The position numbers were made by a program, and so were the translations under genes. The notes under the pieces are model-generated. The model saw only the letters and a list, made by a program, of their open reading frames with translations. It made no database searches and was not told the DNA's origin. Shown here in pieces: positions 25,504 through 34,105 of a stretch of 58,206 nucleotides of DNA. The stretch's first letter is position 1, and each line of letters begins with the position of its first letter. The DNA is from CAZYBC01 sp964645645 (lineage in GTDB: Bacteria; Patescibacteriota; Microgenomatia; UBA1400; PJMF01): the NCBI GenBank assembly GCA_964645645.1, contig CAZYBC010000007.1, positions 1-58,206 of the forward strand. The letters run 5' to 3'.

Positions 25504-26808
25504 TTAGAGAACTAGTAAGAGTAAAGCGGCGGTACCAAGCATCCCTAAGCCAACTTTTAAGAAGTTAAGCCATTCGGTTGGGCCAGTCTTTGGTAGAACC
25601 TGTGGATAATCACAGTAAGGACTGGTTGGGTTAACATCTAAGCGGCATTTGTTTTCATAACAGATCCAGTTAGCGTTGATGCTAGTACAGGTTGAATTTT
25701 CAGTACAGTAGCTGTTACAACCTGGGCTAGTAGGAGCTGGTGTGTAGTTATAAACTACCTTAGTTGGAACTGGCGTATTAGTTGCCCCAACTACTGGAGT
25801 ACTAGTTGGAGTAGAACTAATAATTACATCAGTAGGGGTAGGACTTAGAGTACCAGTTGGAGTAGCAGTTAAGGTTATAGTTGGCATAGTAGGTGTAGGA
25901 CTCAAAGTACCAGTAGGGGTTGGGCTAAGAGTACCAGTTGGGGTAGGACTAAGTTTACCAGTAGGGGTTGGGCTAAGAGTACCAGTTGGGGTAGCGGTTA
26001 AGGTGATCGTTGGCATAGTAGGTGTAGGTGTGTTAGATGTACCAGGCCCACCACCGCCACTAGGAGTAGTGGGGGTAGGAGTAGATACCACTAAACATTT
26101 TTCCCAGTTATCACAGGGAGTAACATGAGTTGCTCCATCACAATTAGCATTGTCACAAGTTGGTCCATTACCAACAGTTAAACTCCAACTACCATCAGCA
26201 CATTTAATGTGACATTCTGGGCCACAACCGCCAGTGCTAGGATAGTAGACACAACCAACTTTGGTAGCACCATTATTACAAGTGCCACAGTTAGTAACGC
26301 TACTACAATTTAAAGTATCTAATTTGCAAACACCCTTGTAATAGATTGGGTGGTTTGGATCATTTGTATCACAAGTATATTTGGCTGTATCGCTAGCTCC
26401 GTCTTTACAATCTGGTTCATCATTACAGTAATCACCAACAGCTGCCTGTTGTCTTATTTCTTGACTAATTCTGGTTAAATATAAACCAACACCGCCACCA
26501 ACCAAAAGTAAAACTAAAACTAAAGTTCCAATTATTAGCTTGGGATTGATTTTCTTTTTACCTGACTTGAAATTTTTAAGATCAGGGTTAATAGTCACAG
26601 TACCTGGCTTTTTATCTTCTGCCATGGTTTCTGGAGAAGTTGAGTTAGGAGTTGTAGGAGCGACTGCTTCTACAGTGGGGATATTCTGTTTAGTTAATAC
26701 TGGTTGAGCAGTTTCTGCGCCAGCAATATCTTTTTCAAGATTATCAATCTTGTTATTAGATGGTTGGTTAGTAGAGACTGGTTGGGCTGCCCCTAAAGCA
26801 TTGATCAT
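25504..26808 (-). CDS. Cys-rich surface protein with TPT repeats and an LPKTG-like C-terminus
   Basis: This 434-residue protein is of unknown function. Residues 1-90 are polar and probably cytosolic (VEAVAPTTPNSTSPE), and a membrane anchor follows at about 93-113. Residues 125-240 hold 15 Cys in pairs typical of disulfide-bonded external domains. A Thr/Pro repeat region follows (units of about eight residues, TPTGTLSP), then six more Cys. It ends LPKTGPTEWLNFLKVGLGML..., a sorting-signal-like LPKTG plus hydrophobic helix (residues 405-434) but no terminal Lys/Arg cluster. This could be a surface adhesin or stalk anchored at both ends, or cleaved by a sortase. No sortase gene is in the window. 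Confidence 0.7.
   Translation of the reverse strand: MINALGAAQPVSTNQPSNNKIDNLEKDIAGAETAQPVLTKQNIPTVEAVAPTTPNSTSPETMAEDKKPGTVTINPDLKNFKSGKKKINPKLIIGTLVLVLLLVGGGVGLYLTRISQEIRQQAAVGDYCNDEPDCKDGASDTAKYTCDTNDPNHPIYYKGVCKLDTLNCSSVTNCGTCNNGATKVGCVYYPSTGGCGPECHIKCADGSWSLTVGNGPTCDNANCDGATHVTPCDNWEKCLVVSTPTPTTPSGGGGPGTSNTPTPTMPTITLTATPTGTLSPTPTGKLSPTPTGTLSPTPTGTLSPTPTMPTITLTATPTGTLSPTPTDVIISSTPTSTPVVGATNTPVPTKVVYNYTPAPTSPGCNSYCTENSTCTSINANWICYENKCRLDVNPTSPYCDYPQVLPKTGPTEWLNFLKVGLGMLGTAALLLLVL
25815..26050 (-). repeat. Tandem Thr/Pro-coding repeat in the LPKTG protein gene
   Basis: Units encoding about eight residues (TPTGTLSP or TPTGKLSP) are repeated, and a larger block encoding TPTMPTITLTATPTGTLS occurs twice. 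Units differ by synonymous and a few coding changes. It is a glycosylatable-looking mucin-like linker and may vary in length between strains or assemble poorly. Confidence 0.75.
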
Positions 26809-26937
26809 ATGACTTTTTTAATTTCTTGTACAAATATAAACTAAGTGCAAGTCAAGCCGAATAATACTTGACGTATAATAAGAATACAGATATTTTTGAC
26901 AGTGCGTCAATAGGTAAAAATTAGTTTAGAAAATTAA

Positions 26938-27708
26938 ATGTCTAAAAGCAAATTAAAAAAATGGCTAGATTTTTTGTTAGCCATGACAGAAAAAGAAATT
27001 AAAGCCCGCTACAAAAAAGCGGTCTTTGGTTTTTTGTGGGTGATCTTAAATCCAGTTTTGCAAATGTTGATCATGGGTTTTATTTTTCAATTTTTTGTGC
27101 CGGTTAAAGTAGATAATTATTTTTTGTTTTTATTTAGTGGCTTATTAGCTTGGAATTTTTTTAATATGACGGTGTTAAAAAATACGCCTACTTTTATAAA
27201 TGAAAGATCCCTAATAGCAAAAGCTAAGTTTCCTAGAGAAGTAATTGTTTTATCTATTATTCTGTCTAATTTATTTCACTTTGCTATCTCTTTATTGTTG
27301 TTTTTGTTAGTGGCTTTAGTGATTCAGCCCATGCCTTTGTTGAATCTATTAATTTTGCCAGCTTTAGTTATTTGGGAAACTTTACTAATCACTGGTTTGT
27401 CACTTTTATTTTCAACTCTAAATGTTAAATATCGCGATATTAATTTTTTTGTTAGTGCGATAATGCCTTTATGGTTTTATGCCACGCCAATTGTTTATAG
27501 CTTAGATTTAATTCCAGCTAAGTTACATTTTTTATTTTATTTTAACCCAATGACGGCGTTGACTAATTTATTTCAATTCGCTTTTTTGGACTTAGCTTTT
27601 CCAGATCTAAAAATGTTGGTTGCCAATTTAATTATTTCTGTTGTAATTTTATTTTTGGGCATTGTGGTTTTTAAAGCTCAAAGCAAATTTTTTGATGATT
27701 GGATGTAA
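26938..27708 (+). CDS. ABC-2 polysaccharide/teichoic-acid exporter permease (Wzm/TagG type)
   Basis: This 256-residue integral membrane protein has six hydrophobic segments and the ABC-2 family start KEIKARYKKAVFGFLWVILNPVLQMLIMGFIF, then ARNDY-free conserved loops such as LNVKYRDINFFVSAIMPLWFYATPIVYS, typical of Wzm/TagG. It exports undecaprenyl-linked glycans together with the ATPase encoded four bases downstream. It opens the surface-glycan locus. Confidence 0.93.
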   Translation: MSKSKLKKWLDFLLAMTEKEIKARYKKAVFGFLWVILNPVLQMLIMGFIFQFFVPVKVDNYFLFLFSGLLAWNFFNMTVLKNTPTFINERSLIAKAKFPREVIVLSIILSNLFHFAISLLLFLLVALVIQPMPLLNLLILPALVIWETLLITGLSLLFSTLNVKYRDINFFVSAIMPLWFYATPIVYSLDLIPAKLHFLFYFNPMTALTNLFQFAFLDLAFPDLKMLVANLIISVVILFLGIVVFKAQSKFFDDWM

Positions 27709-27711
27709 GTT

Positions 27712-28428
27712 ATGACTAAACAACCTTTAATTCACTTACACAATGTGACTAAAAATTACATTTTGCATCATGAAAAGCCAACGTTAGTAGAAAATTTATT
27801 TAATTTTAATAATAAAGAAAACTTTTTGGCTTTAAATAAGTTAAATTTAGAAATTTTTCAAGGAGAAAAGATCGCCATTATTGGTAAAAATGGCGCAGGC
27901 AAAACCACGCTTTTAAAAATTATTGCTGGTATTACGGCTCCCACTTCTGGTCGAGTTAAACTCAAAGGTCGTTTAGTATCGTTAATTGATTTGGAAGCTG
28001 GTTTTCATCCTGAATTAACCGGCGAAGAAAATTTGTTTTTAAACGGCTTGTTAATTGGCATGACTAAAGCTGAATTGAAAGCTAAATATCAACAAATTGT
28101 TGATTTCGCCGATCTCGGTAAATTTATTGATGCCCCCTTATATACCTATTCTCAAGGCATGAAATTAAGATTAGGTTTTTCGGTGGCTGTACACAGTGAT
28201 CCAGATGTTTTATTGCTGGATGAGACTATTAGTGTGGGTGACAAAGATTTTAGAAAAAAATCTGCTGTTAAAATAGAAGAATTTTTTAAAGCTAATAAAA
28301 CTATTATTATGGTTAGCCATTGGCTAGAGTTTTTGGAAGGCAATTGCCAAAGATTTATTTGGATAGAGGGCGGTAAGGTAAAAATGGATGGCGGAAAAGA
28401 AGTTGTGAGGAAGTATCGGGAAAATTAA
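27712..28428 (+). CDS. ABC polysaccharide exporter ATPase (Wzt/TagH type)
   Basis: The 238-residue ATP-binding protein has Walker A GKNGAGKTT (about residues 57-65), the signature region TYSQGMKLRLGFSVAVHSDPDVLLLDE typical of Wzt/TagH, and the switch His in IIMVSHWLEFLEG. It lacks the C-terminal carbohydrate-binding extension seen in some O-antigen Wzt proteins, so substrate recognition probably does not require a terminal modification. It pairs with the permease encoded immediately before. Confidence 0.94.
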   Translation: MTKQPLIHLHNVTKNYILHHEKPTLVENLFNFNNKENFLALNKLNLEIFQGEKIAIIGKNGAGKTTLLKIIAGITAPTSGRVKLKGRLVSLIDLEAGFHPELTGEENLFLNGLLIGMTKAELKAKYQQIVDFADLGKFIDAPLYTYSQGMKLRLGFSVAVHSDPDVLLLDETISVGDKDFRKKSAVKIEEFFKANKTIIMVSHWLEFLEGNCQRFIWIEGGKVKMDGGKEVVRKYREN

Positions 28429-28433
28429 TCAGG

Positions 28434-29372
28434 TTATTTGGCAATAAGTTTATTGTTTAGATGTTCTTTATAGCTGTAGTATAAAGCAATCCACAGACCT
28501 TTAATAATCGAAAAGATTTTTTGTAGTTGTTTTCCTAAAAAATAGCCACTATCTTTTTCTAATTTAAGTAAATTTTTAAAATCAACAAAACTTTCTTTTA
28601 GATAGTTTTTTAAACTTTGTTTTAAAATTTCTTGAGCAAAATGATAACCTTGGAAAGCATAAAATCCGTAACAAGCAAATTCTCCACAAATGTAACTCAA
28701 TTGAGCCTGATAAAACTGTTTTTTAGTTAACCACTTATTATGATGAATTTTTATTTTTGGACTATAGAGAATTTGATGTTTAGTTGTAAGTAATCTAAGA
28801 GCAATTTCGGCGTCTTCAGCATTTTCTCCAATAGAACCAGGACCTAACCAAGGTTTAAAGCCATCTACTTGTTTTAAAACTTTAGTGCGAAAAGCCATGT
28901 TATTGCCAAAGCCGATCTGTTCAGCATGGAAACAAGGCTGAGTAATGATCGTTTCTTTTTTTCTGTTGCTAAGAGTACAAACACAAGTTTGCTGTTGATG
29001 TTGTTGCGCTTGATAAGGCAGGCTTTGACCAAAAACAGCTGCAATTGTTTTATTTTTATTAAAAGCTTGTTCAATATTTTTCAACCAATTGTTTGTCACA
29101 ATACAGTCATCGTCGGTAAAAGCGATGATATTACCTTTAGCGAGTTTGATTCCTAGATTTTTTGCTTTTCCTGTACCAGATTCATTGTGAATAATGTGTT
29201 TAACGTTGGTAAATTTTTGGCAGGACTTGTGATTTATTTCTAAATTATCTTGATTGGATTGATCAATAATAATGATTTCATAAGCTTTAAGATAATCGCT
29301 ATTTTTAATTGAAAAAATTGTTTTTTTTAAGGCAGTTGTACGGTTTTTAGTATTTATACAAATGGAAATCAT
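28434..29372 (-). CDS. Family 2 glycosyltransferase
   Basis: This is a GT-A fold inverting glycosyltransferase of 312 residues. It starts directly with ISICINTKNRTTALKKTIFSI, has the DXD-type metal site as AFTDDDCIV (about residues 93-101), the acceptor region GFKPWLGPGSIGENAEDAEIALRLL and C-terminal amphipathic helices that may touch the membrane. It is similar to the next gene (shared GFGNNMAF, WLGPGS and TDDDCIVT motifs), so the two are probably duplicates with different specificity. The stop is six bases from the convergent ATPase gene. Confidence 0.9.
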   Translation of the reverse strand: MISICINTKNRTTALKKTIFSIKNSDYLKAYEIIIIDQSNQDNLEINHKSCQKFTNVKHIIHNESGTGKAKNLGIKLAKGNIIAFTDDDCIVTNNWLKNIEQAFNKNKTIAAVFGQSLPYQAQQHQQQTCVCTLSNRKKETIITQPCFHAEQIGFGNNMAFRTKVLKQVDGFKPWLGPGSIGENAEDAEIALRLLTTKHQILYSPKIKIHHNKWLTKKQFYQAQLSYICGEFACYGFYAFQGYHFAQEILKQSLKNYLKESFVDFKNLLKLEKDSGYFLGKQLQKIFSIIKGLWIALYYSYKEHLNNKLIAK

Positions 29373-29380
29373 AGTTTTGT

Positions 29381-30286
29381 TTATCTTCTTTTTTCTAGAT
29401 ATTCTATTGAGAATAAAGAGCCAATTAAAGTCCCTTTAAGCATAAAGATAAATTCTCGCAAAACATAAAAAAAATTGCCTAAGTTATCTCTGAAAGATCT
29501 TTTTTGAGGTTTCAAACCATTGATAATTCTTTCTCTAATTCTGTGCTTTATTTGGCTAATTATCCTAAAATCTCCTCTACATAGATAATAAAAATAAAAA
29601 GCCATATTGCCACAAGAATATTTGCATTGTAGATAATTTTCTTTTCTAAAATCTAACCAACGATCATGGAAAACTTTAATTTGTGGATTAAAAAATAATA
29701 AATATTTATTTTTAAGTACACGATAGATAAATTCTCCTTCAAAAGCAGAATGTGCTGCAGATCCTGGCCCCAGCCATTCTTTAAAACCACCTATCTGTTT
29801 AAAAACTTCAGCTTTAAAAGCCATATTATTACCCAAGCCAATTTTTTTATAATGAATTAGATTGGGATTAGTAATAAATTTTTCTTTGTTTTTGATAAAA
29901 GTTGAAGGGCAAAAATGTTTCTTTTTATTTTTATATGGATAAATATTACCAAAAACTCCAGCTGTCTCATCATTATTTGCAAAAGATCTGCTAATCTGAT
30001 TAAGCCAATTTTTTGTAACAACGCAATCATCATCAGTGAAAGCGACAATTTCACCTTTAGCTTTATTTAAATAACGGTTTACTGCTTTTGATTTATTTTT
30101 TTCTTTTATTTTAAAATAATATATTTGAGGGTGATTAATTATTTTAATAATTTTTTTGCAGTCATCATTATTACTCTGGTCAATAACAAAAACTTCCCAA
30201 TCTTGATAAGTATTTTTAGTGATTGAAATAAGACAATTCTTTAATTTGGTTGGCCTATCTGCAGTAGGAATAAAAATAGAGATCAT
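29381..30286 (-). CDS. Family 2 glycosyltransferase, paralogue of the neighbour
   Basis: This 301-residue GT-A enzyme starts MISIFIPTADRPTKLKNCL. It has AFTDDDCVVTKNWL, GLGNNMAFKAEVFKQIGGFKEWLGPGSAAHSAFEGEFIYRVL and IKVFHDRWL, as in its paralogue downstream. The frame is open 13 codons further, but ATG 30286 lies one base after the previous stop and matches the paralogue N-terminus, so I chose it. It is part of a minus-strand glycan sub-operon running from 33262 to 28434. Confidence 0.88.
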   Translation of the reverse strand: MISIFIPTADRPTKLKNCLISITKNTYQDWEVFVIDQSNNDDCKKIIKIINHPQIYYFKIKEKNKSKAVNRYLNKAKGEIVAFTDDDCVVTKNWLNQISRSFANNDETAGVFGNIYPYKNKKKHFCPSTFIKNKEKFITNPNLIHYKKIGLGNNMAFKAEVFKQIGGFKEWLGPGSAAHSAFEGEFIYRVLKNKYLLFFNPQIKVFHDRWLDFRKENYLQCKYSCGNMAFYFYYLCRGDFRIISQIKHRIRERIINGLKPQKRSFRDNLGNFFYVLREFIFMLKGTLIGSLFSIEYLEKRR

Positions 30287-30287
30287 T

Positions 30288-31337
30288 CTAGTTTTTGATT
30301 TTAAAATAAATATCAATATTCGCAAAGCCAGTGTAATTGATAAGATTTTTAGATTTTATAAAATTTTGCCATTTTTTAATTGAGTTGGTTCTTTTGTCTA
30401 TATCAATTTCTTGTATATTTTTTTGTTCAAGTCTGTTTAAATAATCAAAAAATTTATTATCAAAGACCATCAAATTAAAAAATGATGATAGTATTTTAAA
30501 AATAAATTTAATAAGATAATTTTGGCTATCAATAAAAATAATATTCCCCCAATCAGTTTTTTTTACTTGAATTTTTTTATTAGATTTTTTGGAATTTAAT
30601 TTTATTTTAACAATTGCCTTATTAATAATGGTGTTAGAAAAGTTTTCTGCAAAAATAAAATCATTGATGATCTCTTGACAGTTAATTTTTTTTTGTTGAA
30701 TAATCTTATTTTTAATTAGATCGATTTTGATTTTAATTTGTTCTAAACTGTTTTTCTCTTCATTAGTTAATTTAAAATAATTAATTTTGTTTAACCTCTC
30801 AATACTGGTATAGTATTGTTTGATGGTTTTAAAAATTGTCCTATAACCAATTTTTTTATTAAGCAATATATTATGGATATAAATTTTACGTATAAAAATA
30901 TTTTCAATGATAGCAAGAAATAATTGATAAGAGTCTATTTTAATTTTTAGATTTTTATTTGGGTTAAATAGATTTTCTAAATTAGATTCAGAAAATTTTT
31001 GATTTAAATTAAATAGAAACAAGTTGTTTTTTATAAAATCATGTAAATCTTTATGATGCAAAATATATGGGAGATGATAAAGATTTTCACTTAAATTTTT
31101 TAGGAGTTTTAAATCTACTTTTTTATCGTTAACTATAATTAATAGGTCTAAATCAGAGATACCAGGTAAATATTGACTATTTCCATATTCGTAAAGGTTT
31201 TCAACAAAATTAGCTTCTTTAAGTTTTTTAATTAGCTTATTTTTAGTTTTATTAAAATCAGAAAATTTTTTTAAATTAAAATCTTTGTAAACTTTAATCT
31301 TTTTGTAATTAATCATATCTATTAATAATTTATCCAC
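30288..31337 (-). CDS. Nucleotidyltransferase-fold protein in the glycan operon
   Basis: The 349-residue product is very rich in Lys, Asn and Ile. Residues ~48-70 read EYGNSQYLPGISDLDLLIIV, resembling the Gly-Ser...Asp-x-Asp core of the DNA-polymerase-beta/MNT nucleotidyltransferase superfamily, where the two Asp bind metal. The remainder is mostly helical with no known motif. It could nucleotidylate a sugar, phosphate or protein; the sugar-1-phosphate nucleotidylyltransferase fold is different, so this is not a standard NDP-sugar synthase. It overlaps the upstream GT75-like gene by eight bases. The Met at codon 8 (31316) is an alternative start. The function is uncertain. Confidence 0.6.
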   Translation of the reverse strand: MDKLLIDMINYKKIKVYKDFNLKKFSDFNKTKNKLIKKLKEANFVENLYEYGNSQYLPGISDLDLLIIVNDKKVDLKLLKNLSENLYHLPYILHHKDLHDFIKNNLFLFNLNQKFSESNLENLFNPNKNLKIKIDSYQLFLAIIENIFIRKIYIHNILLNKKIGYRTIFKTIKQYYTSIERLNKINYFKLTNEEKNSLEQIKIKIDLIKNKIIQQKKINCQEIINDFIFAENFSNTIINKAIVKIKLNSKKSNKKIQVKKTDWGNIIFIDSQNYLIKFIFKILSSFFNLMVFDNKFFDYLNRLEQKNIQEIDIDKRTNSIKKWQNFIKSKNLINYTGFANIDIYFKIKN

Positions 31338-32358
31338 CTAATACTTTTACCCACACTTTAGCCGCTTCTTTTAATTTATCAAAGTATTTTTCCTTGATGT
31401 TTAAGCTATTAATTAAGGCCACATAATTTTGGCTTAAGTTTTTATTTTTGAATTGGTATTTGTTTACTTCTCGCCAAAGTTGTTCATTGGTTTCAATGCC
31501 TTTAGCTTCTTTTTGGAGATTTTTGAAAGGATCAGAGGCTTTGCGATGTTCTACAAAAGGCGCGCCATTAACTACCCCAAGTTCCAGATGATCCATAACC
31601 TTTTTAGCGAAAATACCGGCCCAAATATCATCAAAGCGATCATAACCCCATTTGTTACCAGTGGGATCTTCACCCATCAGCGAAAAATACATCAAGGGCG
31701 TAATTTCTCTCTTAAAAGCAATATTCATCGAACACATTGGGTAAAAACAGCCTTCTGGGATAATCTGCAAAAAATGCTGGGCGAATTCAGCTTTAAAATT
31801 AAGGTTTTGTAGATGAGTCGGCCCATCATGATCTAAAACATTTGTCCATAAACCGTGACTAAGCATCACTGGTTTGTCATTTCTCACTAAATAAGGAATC
31901 CCCCGAGTATAAAGATGACGCTTATCTGGATAACTATTTGTCCAGTGTTTAGGAATAGTCAGTTTCAAGTTAGCCAAGTGGTCTAAGATCAAATTGTGGC
32001 CTTTAACTGGGTAACAGTCATCATCAATAGTAATGATCACATCCGCTTTTTGTTGGTAGGCCTTGATAAAACCATAATTACGAATGCCAGAAACTTTACG
32101 AGGAATAATCCAACTATTTTTACCTAAATCTTGATCAATTTCTTGCCAGGAATAATGCTCAATTTTTTTAAGGGCAGGAATTTGTTCAAATTTTTTAAGA
32201 TTAGGAATTTTAATAGTTGGTTGAGGATGATCTTCACAAATAATTAAAGTAAGAGAAATTCTAGCCGGATCAAGACTTAAAAATTGTTTTTGCCAAGCTT
32301 TAAGAAAATCTAAGTTGCGGATAGTGGGAATAACAAGGGAAATTTTAGTCATTTTCAA
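31330..32358 (-). CDS. GT75 reversibly glycosylated polypeptide / UDP-arabinopyranose mutase homologue
   Basis: Plant members interconvert UDP-L-arabinopyranose and UDP-L-arabinofuranose. The 342-residue product follows the family pattern over its length: ITIDDDCYPVKGHN (DDD at 112-114), then RGIPYLVRNDKP with Arg 152 and Arg 159 spaced seven apart, as are the two invariant arginines of plant mutases. SHGLWTNVLDHDGPT, PMCSMNIAFKREI, PLMYFSLMGED, RFDDIWAGIFAKKVMDHLELGVVNG and HRKASDPFKNLQKEAKGI follow. Its codon use is less A/T-extreme than the gene downstream. The overlapping upstream epimerase gene suggests a two-step pathway. A related GT75 sugar transferase or mutase for another NDP-pentose is the main alternative. 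Confidence 0.85.
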   Translation of the reverse strand: MKMTKISLVIPTIRNLDFLKAWQKQFLSLDPARISLTLIICEDHPQPTIKIPNLKKFEQIPALKKIEHYSWQEIDQDLGKNSWIIPRKVSGIRNYGFIKAYQQKADVIITIDDDCYPVKGHNLILDHLANLKLTIPKHWTNSYPDKRHLYTRGIPYLVRNDKPVMLSHGLWTNVLDHDGPTHLQNLNFKAEFAQHFLQIIPEGCFYPMCSMNIAFKREITPLMYFSLMGEDPTGNKWGYDRFDDIWAGIFAKKVMDHLELGVVNGAPFVEHRKASDPFKNLQKEAKGIETNEQLWREVNKYQFKNKNLSQNYVALINSLNIKEKYFDKLKEAAKVWVKVLGG

Positions 32359-33262
32359 ACATCTCCTTTAAACCATTTTCTAGATTATATTTCGGTTGCC
32401 AATTAAGTTTATTTATAGCTAATTGATTAACTAAACAGCTATAACTTTGTTCGTGATTATTAATATTTTTATAATTTATAATTAGTTTTTTTGTAGTGAA
32501 TTTACTTAGTAATTTAATCAACTTTTTTAAATTAGTTGCCTTTCCGGAAGAAATATTAAAAATGCCATTGTCGGCATAATTTAAAGCTTTTAGATTAGCG
32601 CTAACCACATCCTTAATATAAATATAATCTCTAGAATTAGTTAAATTTTTATTAACGATTAGTGGTTGATTAGTTTTAATTTGTTTGATTAAAGTAGCAA
32701 TCACTCCTTTAGTTTTTAAATAGATTTGATCTGATCCGTAAATATTGGAGTAACGCAGAATAGCGTAAGGGAATTTATAGCTTAGTCCATAATATTTAAG
32801 ATAATTTTCACAGCTTAATTTTGAGACACCATAAGGGCTTAGTGGTTCAATCTGAGACTCTTCATCTGTTGGCTTACCAGTATTTTTGTAAATAGCTCCA
32901 CCGCTTGAAGAAAAAATAAATTTTTTAATTGATTGATTTTTAAGACCTTCTAAAAGATTTAAAGTAGCAATAATGTTATTTTGTGCATCTTTTTGTGGGT
33001 TCACGATAGATTCGGTTAGGCTAATATTAGCAGCTAAATGAAATATTACTTCTGGTTTTATTGAATCAATTATTTTTGAAACTTGGTTTTTTTTTAATAA
33101 GTTTTCTTTAAAAAAAATAGCTTTTTTATTAATAAATTTTTTATTGCCATTGCTTAGATTATCAATGATAAAAACTTGATGATTGCTTTTAATGAGCTGA
33201 TTTGCTAAATTCGAGCCAACAAATCCTGCTGCGCCAGTGATTAAAATTCTAGAGTTTGTCAT
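32345..33262 (-). CDS. GalE-like NAD-dependent nucleotide-sugar epimerase
   Basis: This extended short-chain dehydrogenase of 305 residues has the NAD-binding motif GAAGFVG at 10-16, SSSGGAIY (118-125) and the catalytic pair Y144/K148 in YGVSK, followed by LRYSNIYG. Epimerases of this group invert C4 of UDP-glucose, UDP-GlcNAc, UDP-glucuronate or UDP-xylose. The gene overlaps the UDP-arabinopyranose-mutase-like gene by 14 bases, so UDP-xylose 4-epimerase activity, yielding UDP-L-arabinopyranose, is an attractive but unproven assignment. It is the first gene of the minus-strand sub-operon. Confidence 0.85.
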   Translation of the reverse strand: MTNSRILITGAAGFVGSNLANQLIKSNHQVFIIDNLSNGNKKFINKKAIFFKENLLKKNQVSKIIDSIKPEVIFHLAANISLTESIVNPQKDAQNNIIATLNLLEGLKNQSIKKFIFSSSGGAIYKNTGKPTDEESQIEPLSPYGVSKLSCENYLKYYGLSYKFPYAILRYSNIYGSDQIYLKTKGVIATLIKQIKTNQPLIVNKNLTNSRDYIYIKDVVSANLKALNYADNGIFNISSGKATNLKKLIKLLSKFTTKKLIINYKNINNHEQSYSCLVNQLAINKLNWQPKYNLENGLKEMFEND

Positions 33263-33307
33263 AGGAAAAATACTAACGCTTAATATATCATAGATTATCT
33301 ATAAATA

Positions 33308-34105
33308 ATGCAATTATTTGGCTTTTCTTTTTACACTACTAGTTTAGAAAATTTTTCTAAAAAATTAATTAAAGTTGCTTTATCAAAAAACAAAAAAGCC
33401 ATTAAAGTACTTCCAGCTTCGATGAATGACGTTGTCAAATCTTTTTTTAGTGACAACCTTTTTAATGCGATTGTTAAATTTGATTATGTTGTGGCAGATG
33501 GGATGCCCTTAGTTTGGTTAGAGCATTGGAAAGGTAAAAAAACGGCAGTGAGATTATATGGGCCAGAATTCATGGATCATTGTTTGGCAGACTCAAATGG
33601 TAACAGAAAAATAAAACATTTTTTTTATGGCTGTAATAACCATACTATCAATAAATTAAAGCAAAATGTTTTAAAAAAATATCCAAAAGTAAATATTGTT
33701 GGTAGTATTTCACCACCTTATCGAGATTTAACAGTGACTGAAGAAGAAAAATACTTTACTTTAATTAAAAAAAGCCAAGCTAATATAATATGGATTTCTT
33801 TAGGGGGAGAAAAACAAGTATTGTTTATTGATAAAGTTGCTTCTAAATTACCAGGAGTTGTGATTATTGCTATTGGCGCGGCCTTTGATTTTTTATCTTT
33901 TAATAAAAAACAAGCTCCTATTAAAATTAGAAAGGCTGGTTTTGAATGGCTCTATCGATTAATTCAAGAACCACGACGGCTTTGGAGGAGATATATCTTG
34001 CAAATTCCTTTATTTATTGTATTCTTGCTACTTGAATGCCTTAATTTATACTTGCCCACAAGAAGAAAATTTTTATGCCTAAGAAAAAGACTCATTCTGA
34101 ATTAG
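33308..34105 (+). CDS. WecG/TagA/CpsF family glycosyltransferase (GT26)
   Basis: The 265-residue enzyme belongs to the family that adds ManNAc or ManNAcA (or glucose in some) to a lipid-linked GlcNAc in teichoic acid and enterobacterial common antigen assembly. Recognisable blocks are VVADGMPLVWLEHWKG, RLYGPEFMDHCL, IIWISLGGEKQVLFI, IAIGAAFDFLSFNKKQAPIKIRKAGFEWLYRLIQEPRRLWRRY and a C-terminal membrane-peripheral helix. It probably acts early in the glycan pathway at the inner membrane face. It overlaps the following gene by 31 bases. Confidence 0.93.
   Translation: MQLFGFSFYTTSLENFSKKLIKVALSKNKKAIKVLPASMNDVVKSFFSDNLFNAIVKFDYVVADGMPLVWLEHWKGKKTAVRLYGPEFMDHCLADSNGNRKIKHFFYGCNNHTINKLKQNVLKKYPKVNIVGSISPPYRDLTVTEEEKYFTLIKKSQANIIWISLGGEKQVLFIDKVASKLPGVVIIAIGAAFDFLSFNKKQAPIKIRKAGFEWLYRLIQEPRRLWRRYILQIPLFIVFLLLECLNLYLPTRRKFLCLRKRLILN

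Noticed and set aside
25815..26050. Tandem repeats as a CRISPR array
   Set aside because: Repeat units are in frame, encode Thr/Pro stretches, have no unique spacers and no cas genes are nearby.
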